Part shown: piece after piece, positions 22,518-64,000 of the stretch
Layout of the letters: every line of letters starts with the position of its first letter
How positions within the stretch are numbered: the stretch's first letter is position 1
Origin: Primulina eburnea
Lineage: Eukaryota > Streptophyta > Magnoliopsida > Lamiales > Gesneriaceae
DNA: 64,000 bases
Reading direction: 5' to 3'
Assembly: GCF_022965805.1 (NCBI RefSeq)
Contig: NC_133116.1
Coordinates: forward strand, 3,906,001 to 3,970,000
Translations under genes and position numbers: made by a program
The notes under the pieces: model-generated
The model's input: the letters and a program-made list of their open reading frames with translations, nothing else
Database searches by the model: none
What the model was told of the DNA's origin: nothing

Positions 22518-24611
22518 GTTTCTGTTCTTTTGGGTTCGTTTGGCTTCCAAGAATAAAATTCCCATTGAGGATGGATTCTGATAGAACGTTTTGAGTTCGA
22601 GTTCGTGTGTTTAAGATTTGTGCTGGATATGAACTATGAACATCTCCCTACAACGCATCATTAAATTGAATCTCCAAATAGAGATTGCTACAGTGACTCT
22701 ATATTTGGAGGATCGGTAGCAAGATGATTTTGGAGAAATACGTAAATGACAAAAAAAAAAACGTCTTCCAAAATCGTATACTGGTCTTTTTTTAAAATTT
22801 TTAATTTATGCGTTGGTTTTTTTCTAAAAAATTTATTTGTTAATTTATGAATAGCATCATTGCAAAAAAGTCTTTTTTTAAAAAAAAATTTAATTTATGT
22901 TTTGGTCTTTTTTATTTTTTTAATATATGTTTTGATCTTTTTTTTAATCTCTTTTCAGTGCTAAATCTTTTTGCACTATGTAAAAAAAAAGAGTCAAATA
23001 CACTTTTAATTGTGTTCAATTTAATAATTTAATACATTATACAAATTTATTAGAAAAACTTGTGAATTAATTTTTAATTAACAATATATTACATAATTAT
23101 TTAATTATATATATATATATACTAGGAATGTATACGTGCGATGCACGTAGATAACTAATAAGAGATTTAGATAATGTTTAAAATCGAATAACATATTGTT
23201 TATGAGTATTTATCAATCTAAATATATATAAAACACAAAAAATGAAAATATATTATGACAATAAATCATATATATTCACTTATTCATATGACACTTTCAA
23301 TCTATGTGATTATAACACAATGACAACTCTCTCAAATTAAAAAATATAAATTTTCATCCAAATATAATTCACAATGGGAAAACAATAAAAATAACATAAT
23401 AGTAAATTTTATCGAAACCAAAATCACGATGTACTTAAAAGGATTAAACATAGACAAAATATTGTCAAATAAAATTATCTTAATTAACTAAATTAGCGTA
23501 ATAATGTTAAAATAAAATCACTACTAAATATTTAGCAAATTAAATATCAATTGTAATTTTGCTAAATAAAATAGATATATAAATTAGATAACATAAAAAA
23601 TTTTGTGAGAGAGCCCCACAAGTCATTTTATAAGACGAATCTCCTATTTGATTCACTAATGAAAAAGTATTATTTTTTATGACAAAAATATTAATTATTA
23701 TAAATACGGATAGAATTGACCCATTTCACGGAAAACGAACTATGAATATTCATTCTAAATTTGCAAACACGTGTAGACACAATAATGTAGACATATGATT
23801 TAAATTTTCTATGCATATAATATTTCCAATAATGTTAAATAAAAATAATAAGCATAAAAACAACTGCAAACATTAAAAAAAATATATATATATAAAGAAA
23901 AAATAGGGTCACAAAATAAAATGATATATTTAAATAAAAAATATGACGCTTCTTAGTTCATATTTAAACATCAACTTGTAATAAAAGTTATGTATGTATA
24001 TATGTAAGATAAAAGATAAGAGAAAAACATTAAATATTCATTAGCAACCATGAAAAAATCAACTCATTTTAACAACCAATTTTAGTAGTAACAAAAAAAA
24101 ACCATTGGTGAATTGATAAATTCTATATGCATTAATATCAAAAGTCATTTACGATGTACAATAAATTACTAAAGGAACCCATTAAAAAAACCATTAATTT
24201 AATTTACTAACTTAAATGAATTAAATGAATAAGGGTATATTAGAAAATTCACAATTAGAACTCTTATATTTATATGTATGTTAGATACAATGATTGAGAA
24301 TGAAAAAAATAGAAAAATAAAGGAATTGAAGAATTTTAGAGGATATGTGTTGTAGATTTTTTAAAATAGCGATTATTGATTTCTATTTTGGAGGAGAGAT
24401 GAAAAATATTATTTGTAAGACTTGAAAATTTAACAAAGAATGTACTAGGACAATATCGAACTTTTGTTCCGTCAATTCATTTTATGTACAAGAAGCACAG
24501 CATGTAATCAAGTCGGGAGAATAGTGGCGGTAAAAAAATTCACTTGAAAAAATAATGTTTTTGGAAGAAAATCAATTGAATAAATCGATAAGCAGAGATA
24601 TGTATACACTG
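22518..24611. other. AT-rich spacer with a MITE relic
   Basis: Very AT-rich. No coding region was found. The only recognised structure is the diverged MITE at about 23603-23752. Confidence 0.6.
23603..23752. mobile_element. Diverged MITE of the same family as 13.1 kb
   Basis: Contains TTGTGAGAGAGCCCCACAAG, TTATAAGACGAATCTCCTAT, ATACGGATAGAATTGACCCA and CATTTCACGG in the order and orientation expected for the family whose other copy is at about 13108-13274. Terminal repeats are eroded. Confidence 0.5.
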
Positions 24612-58420
<33,809 letters not shown>

Positions 58421-59785
58421 AATTCTTTCGAACTATCCAAAAAGAACACGTATAACTCCAACTACAAATAAAACGATTAAAAAAAAATCAATACATATCC
58501 ACAGAAGAAAAACTTATCTTCGAAAACATCACAGTGAAACCAGGATGACGGAGCAAACTAAAATGAAACAAAAACAACCACGGGGGTTGTGAATGTACCT
58601 TTAAACAAACAAGAAAGATTTCTGGCGCATCTCAATCTCCGAATAGAGAATTACATGCGAAAGGGGAAGAATAAAACCCAAGTCTTCGTTGTCATTTCTT
58701 GGAAGGCAGTTGGTTTTGACGGTTTAGGGTTTTGAAATCTGGTCCTTTGTGGGGTTAAAATTGTCCTATAAAAAACTGTAAAGCTGGTTTGAACCGCCAA
58801 GTTTACTTGGATCAACTCGGCTTTCCGTTCTCTCAACAAAAATAAAACTCGGCTTTTCGGCAAATTGCCCCCAACAATGTCATTTTTTAAATAATTAATT
58901 TCCATAGTATTAACTAAAATAATATATAAATAAATAAATATATATATATATATATAATAGTATTATCATCGTTGACCTCCCAAGTCAAGCCATATACATT
59001 TTCTATATCTTCGTTTATACATTCTATTTTTTGTAACGAAAAAAAAAGAAGGAAAAAGCCATACCATCCGACAAAATTAAAGTTGACCATATCTCTCAAG
59101 TCTATGTGCATTGCAAAGCCTTGGTCAATTTTTTTAAAAAACACACGTGAAAAAGTCATTTTTAAAAAAACAAATTGACCGAAGTTAAAAAAAATACCCC
59201 ACAAAGCTGCGGGTCATTTTCTTAAAAAAAAAAAAAGTTAACAGAAATTAAAAAAAAATACCCCGCAAAGCTAGGGGATTCCCTTGAAAAAAATCTAAAT
59301 ATATCATTACTTGTCATCTTTAACGTTTGATAATAAGAAAATTAGTCGATAGAAAAATTAGCTTAGACTACGGCAACACTGATAAAGTGGATTCTTTGGA
59401 TGTTGTATATGATTAAATATCCGATGTATGATTTGAAATATTTGACATTTAATCCCATTAACTCTCACACCAAACACTATATAATAAGTAACTACACTTC
59501 ACAGAGAACAAATTTTCAGACAGTCAAACCGTAGATGAAATCACATCCAGATGATTCAATTCAGGTTCCACCTTCAACAGATGTCGTGGTCGTGTAGGAA
59601 ATTTAGAGCCCAAAAATATAAACAAGAATGGATCATAACATATATATAATTATAATAATAATAATAATAATAAATAAAGGATCCGCGATAGGAAATGTAT
59701 ACTAAAGCGTGCACAAGATTCTCTTCATGATCAGCTGAAATAAAGCTAAATGAACATGCGATAAAGCTAAGTTTGAGCCTCCTCC
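58421..59785. other. Spacer between JMJ17 and GSH1
   Basis: The first 200-250 bp should hold the JMJ17 5' UTR and promoter (minus strand). The last 200 bp hold the GSH1 3' UTR. Between them is AT-rich DNA with (AT)n at about 58920-58955, (TAA)n at about 59646-59672 and a short direct repeat around AAAAATACCCC(A/G)CAAAGCT at about 59190 and about 59258. No other gene is seen. Confidence 0.5.
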
Positions 59786-62700
59786 TCAATATAGCAGCTC
59801 CTCAAAAACGGGATCAACGCTTTGTCCCCACTTCCCGTGGTACAGTTCGAGGAGCTTTTCAGCTGGTGTTATGCCTGCATGGGGTGTGGTGTTTTTAAAA
59901 TGAAATACGAAGCAAAATTGATATATTCAAAGACATAGTGATAGACGTTTAAAAAAATGAAGCAGAAAATACAACTGGAGGATGTTCTTGTCCCAACACT
60001 GGGCGATAAACTCGTTTTTGGAAATAAAATTAGATGATCTCAAGGTGTTTTTGAGAGGGGGCATTTTGAGCTAGGGTCACTTTCTTTAATTTCCCGGCAT
60101 AGATTGTGTAACAATTTCATTCTCCAGTTTACAGCCATGGATCCCATGTGATCATGCCAAGTAACATAACCGTGATATAACCTACTCAATTCAGAAATAA
60201 AAGTTTGCCATGCAACTAAATATATTTGAAATATGAACTTGCAAGCTTACCAGTTTTAACCACTTCACTCACTTCATTCAGGAAATTAGTCTCCTTAAAG
60301 CCTCTCCTTTCTAAGCCATCCTATATGGAGAAATATAGAGAGACAGAGATATTACTAATCTCAAACAGCAAGTAATTATGAGCTTGTCGCTACTATATAT
60401 ATAGACAATGCAGACTACTAAAACAATGACATTAAAATTGACCATAGAGAAGCAATTGCTTTAAAACTATTCGGAAACCTTTGCCAACTTCACGACGTCT
60501 TGGGCAACATGCTTCAGCAGTCCATCCCGAAATGGTGTCTTGAGGCCACTCTTTGGTACCTACTAAATAGTACAAATTAGAAGGGCATCTTCATGGCTAT
60601 TACAGAAATCTTCATGGGCAGAGATTATAGTAAGAAAGCATATTTCCCCACACCAAAAGTCTTTCTTCCTAGGAGGAGCGGGGAGTTTCCAGCCATCGGA
60701 AGTATACCCTCCCATCTTTTCCATCCAACTTTGTTGTAGCAAATAGTCATTTTATCCCTAACCAGGCTTTGTATGGTTAAAGACCCAAGTTATCTTGTTA
60801 GGACTGCAGCTTGGATGGGGTTTTCCACTCTAGTTTCCCCTTCTACTTCTGTTTTTTCGGTCTCTAGTAGTTTTTGCATCTAGATATTGGGGTTGACCAT
60901 TGACCCCATTCCATCTATTTTGCTCCACTACGCATCCATAGATTGGGGTCTGCCTAAACCTCAACAGGTTGTTTCAGGAAAAAAAGAGTAAATGGTGGCA
61001 ATGGCAGCAGAAATCATGGATCAAAAACAAAAGAATTTAGAATTCAACGCAAAATCTTCAATCCAAACATCAGCGAAAGACGGCAGTGAAGAAAGGCAAG
61101 CGACAAGAGATTCTACGTCTTAAAATCGATCCATGGTTCTTTTTCCATTATTTAATTAATTTGTCGCAAGTCTTACTTTTTTTGGTTTTGTTGAAGTACA
61201 ATCAGTCTGTCTCACAAAATTTTTATTTTAAACCTGATCTTTTATAGGTATACTGGAATAACGATATTCAAAGTAAAAAAAAATTCCATTTTTTTTAAAG
61301 AAATGAGTTGAAGATTCTAAATAAAACTCCATAAAGATCATGGTCTATAGGTATAGATGATCATTAAGTAGGGTTTTAGCTCACTTATTATTTGGGACTG
61401 GCAGAAAAATTTGTTCCTCAAATCCCCTCGAGGTGATTTGAAAATCGTACTCATAACTATTGAGATTGCGGATGATAGATAACAGACTACTCTGCCCTAT
61501 CACATCTCAAGCAGATATAAAACAGGTAACCCTTCGCCATACATGCTTTACTTATTGTAGAGCCTGGCATCTCTCTGTTCTCGCCACAAAAGGAGGAGAT
61601 AAAGAGAAAAGGTCATGCCTCAATCATGTTGAATGGTGAAGTCTAAAGATACAAATAAAACAAGTATGCTATAATTACCATATTTTTCTTTTTCTGTGAT
61701 AGAAACTAATTTATATCATAACTAATGTTTGGTCCACATTTACCTTATTCCTTAGCATCTGTCTTTCCTCTGGAGTCCAATCAGCTATCATGTCCAGGAC
61801 ATTTTGTAGAGAGACCTCGTCATAGAGGAGACCTACCTGAAATTCAAAATTCATAAGAGCTTATAAATCCAACCAAAATTGTGATTTTACAAGAACTGAA
61901 CCTATTCTTAATTCGAAAAGTGAGAAAACTTCTTCACCAAGAGCATAAATTTGTTCAACATTCCCCCAATATTTCTTCTCAATTATAAACATTTGCTTAT
62001 ATTCCGCTAAACCCACATGCACTGCAAGTATAAGAAAAGAAAATATACCCAGAAAGCAGGTAGAGCACATAGCCTCCTCCAAGGCCCTCCATCAGCACCT
62101 CTCATTTCCAAGTATCTTTTAAGCCTAACCTGAGATAGGAGAAAAGGGCCAAAACTCATCAGTAAGATCAAGATGATGGGCACAAGGCATGGTGAACCCT
62201 ATCCAATGATGCCAACCTCAGGAAATATTGTTGTCAAATGATTCTCCCAATCGTTTAGAGTAGGATAATCACCAGGAAGACAAGGAAGTTTACCAGCCAT
62301 AAAATCCTGTGGTAGATTCATAATAAAAACTTAGAAAAGTAGCGGAGAATCAGATAAAATGTGGATTTATAGTCATAGAATCAAAGATAGAAAATAACCC
62401 TGAAGGACATCCCAGCACAATTAATGTACTTTTTCTTCCGATAGACAAAGTACATTGGCACATCAAGAGCATAATCTACATATCGTTCAAACCTGTAACA
62501 AGATATGGAGTGATACAAGTAAATGCAACTTCTTTCATTAGTGAGGCAAAATACTGTCAGTGGTAAAACACTACCTCACGAATAATAGAAAACAAATCTA
62601 AGACCTAGCGATGGCAGACATGACACATTATTGACAAAAAACTCTGGTGACCACTACATAGGATGTGATATAAGTCAGAAGGTTGTGGAAATTGTACTAT

Positions 62701-63570
62701 AAATGTTGTAGCCCTTGACAGAAGGGTAAGTTGTGTTATTTCCAGCACAACGGTAATAGACTCAGCAGCAATAACGGACCTCGGCAGTTGATTTTAGTTT
62801 AAAGCTCACTTTGTCATGGTGGCTGGTAGTGAATGTCATAAATTGGTAATTGAAGTCGATCAATGGTAAAGATTAGATAAACCTGTCCTAGGTTTGTCAA
62901 AGCTTTTTATTTCCCGATCTGTAAATAGACGAGGGCCAAGATATCAATTTGAAAAGGTCTGTTGAAAAAGTTCTGAGGGAATGGGTATCTCAAGCTTAAT
63001 CCAAAATGGAAAGATTCGCGGTCTCTTTGAGGCAGTGGGAGTATATGCTGGTCGAGGTAAAACCATCCTCACAGGGATGTATATTAAGAAGAAACTCACC
63101 CAAAAGAGTCATCAAACACAAAAGGCAGCATCCCAGCTCGGTTATTGTCAGTATCGGTCCAAATTTGGCTGTAAGAAAGAAGAACTGTCAACTAAATTTC
63201 ATGAAAATTTAAAAGTCCAGACAAATGTTCAGAAAAATTGGAAAATGAGAATAGATATTGAAGAGGCTTATAGTAGAGGAATATATAACTACCTTCTCAT
63301 GCTAAGATAACCATTTGGCTTTCCCTCAGTGAATGGCGAATTTGCAAATATTGCCGTAGCTATCTGTTCCACAAATTAGTTAATTCCAGAGAACTACCGA
63401 ATATTCCAATACCAGAAACAACCGACTTACAGGTTGTAAGGCAAGACCAGCTCGAAACTTCCTTATCATGTCAGCTTCAGAACTAAAATCGAGATTGACC
63501 TGTAAAATATGAAGTTACAAAGAATAACAAAAATATCTTACAAATGGCAGTTGAGACCCTACTGGAGCAA

Positions 63571-63630
<60 letters not shown>

Positions 63631-63768
63631 CATTAAGCCCAAAGAGTTTCTGGTATTTTTGTTTTAAATTAGCATTATCCTTACCTGGACTGTGCAAGTT
63701 CGAAACATCATATCAAGTCCAAGTGACCCAACTTTGGGCATGTAATTTCTCATGATCTCGTATCTTCC
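59786..63768 (-). CDS. GSH1: Glutamate-cysteine ligase, chloroplastic (GSH1), last 11 exons
   Basis: Exons (minus): 63768-63685, 63499-63431, 63363-63293, 63168-63100, 62492-62399, 62306-62217, 62129-62049, 61836-61744, 60559-60479, 60320-60251, 59874-59786. All phases close and encode the C-terminal 296 aa; plant GCL is about 520 aa, so about 220 N-terminal residues lie beyond the right edge. Sequence starts at [20 protein letters not shown] and ends [14 protein letters not shown]. The enzyme joins glutamate and cysteine using ATP in plastids, the rate-limiting first step of glutathione synthesis. Three redox-switch Cys are visible: KYINC and KLPC, 15 residues apart, match the family's first disulfide pair; the Cys of RRLC, 42 residues later, matches one half of the second pair, whose partner is off-window. 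Oxidation of these activates plant GCL. A Q replaces the usual H in the MRSHIW motif. No stop or frameshift is present. Confidence 0.93.
60600..61260. other. Long GSH1 intron with unassigned sequence
   Basis: The 1.18-kb intron between exons 61836-61744 and 60559-60479 includes a more GC-balanced stretch (about 60640-60980) unlike the flanking AT-rich intron DNA. There is no open frame or recognisable transposon end. It could be a non-coding repeat insertion. Confidence 0.3.
63572..63627. repeat. (AT)n microsatellite in a GSH1 intron
   Basis: About 28 uninterrupted AT units between the first two visible GSH1 exons. It creates a spurious Tyr-Ile repeat frame on the minus strand. Confidence 0.95.
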
Positions 63769-64000
63769 CTGATCCAGAATATTTTGTCAGTATTCGTAGC
63801 ACCTAATAGATTTCAAAGATTTAAATCATACACAAGAAAAGATTGGAAGCAAATTTACATGTAACGAAAATTTTGTAAGCAACGGAAAGAAAAGAACCAC
63901 ACAGAGTATTGAAACACATACCAAGTCATTTGAAAGACAATGTCACTTCAATAGCCTAACTTCTCTGGTTCTTTAATGCTCTCGTATTTATATCTGAAAC

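Noticed and set aside
61205..61262. Third copy of the GACGGTCTCAC MITE
   Set aside because: Only CTGTCTCACAAAA resembles the family end; the ordered internal motifs are absent.
63515..63697. Small minus-strand frame with a Tyr-Ile repeat
   Set aside because: Translation of the (AT)n microsatellite in a GSH1 intron.
63785..64000. An additional GSH1 exon at the right edge
   Set aside because: The expected sequence before GRYEIM (a PIMPK-like end) is absent in all frames, so this is taken as intron.

Overview
This window is nuclear DNA of a flowering plant: intron-rich genes with GT..AG junctions, AT-rich spacers, Copia and L1-type retroelements and MITEs. Protein similarity and one MITE family suggest an asterid, perhaps Lamiales; that placement comes from recall and is weak. 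No bacterial, viral or organellar gene block is seen.

Layout. (1) 1-2.2 kb: an unidentified coding-like fragment at the left edge, then a complete five-exon remorin gene (minus). (2) 2.2-5.2 kb: AT-rich spacer with a decayed LINE 3' end, a perfect 35-bp inverted repeat and a long (AT)n array. (3) 5.27-10.77 kb: a tandem pair of defensin-like small cysteine-rich peptide genes (plus). The first looks intact. The second is split in its last codons by a very young Copia LTR element (518-bp LTRs, TSD TGTTA) that has lost gag, protease and most of integrase but keeps an open RT/RNase H frame. (4) 10.8-14.5 kb: AT-rich DNA with a Tourist-like element and a smaller MITE. (5) 14.5-19.4 kb: an uninterrupted 1004-aa MCTP gene (four C2 domains plus a C-terminal membrane domain) with a long leader. 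(6) 20.5-22.5 kb: a glutathione peroxidase pseudogene. (7) 24.6-58.4 kb: one 34-exon gene on the minus strand for a KDM5/JARID1-type histone demethylase (JMJ17-like). I traced every exon; phases close throughout, giving 1859 aa. Four L1-type LINEs lie in its introns. (8) 59.8-64 kb: the last 11 exons of chloroplast glutamate-cysteine ligase (GSH1, minus), with the 5' part beyond the window.

The genes do not form a pathway. The GPX relic and GSH1 both relate to glutathione, but they are 37 kb apart and nothing suggests joint regulation. The main stories are transposon biology: a host gene carrying four LINEs (one 21 nt from a splice donor and in frame with it), an internally deleted Copia element that moved recently, and its disruption of a peptide gene.

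Exon boundaries were read by eye from splice dinucleotides, phase and family knowledge. No alignment or expression data were available.
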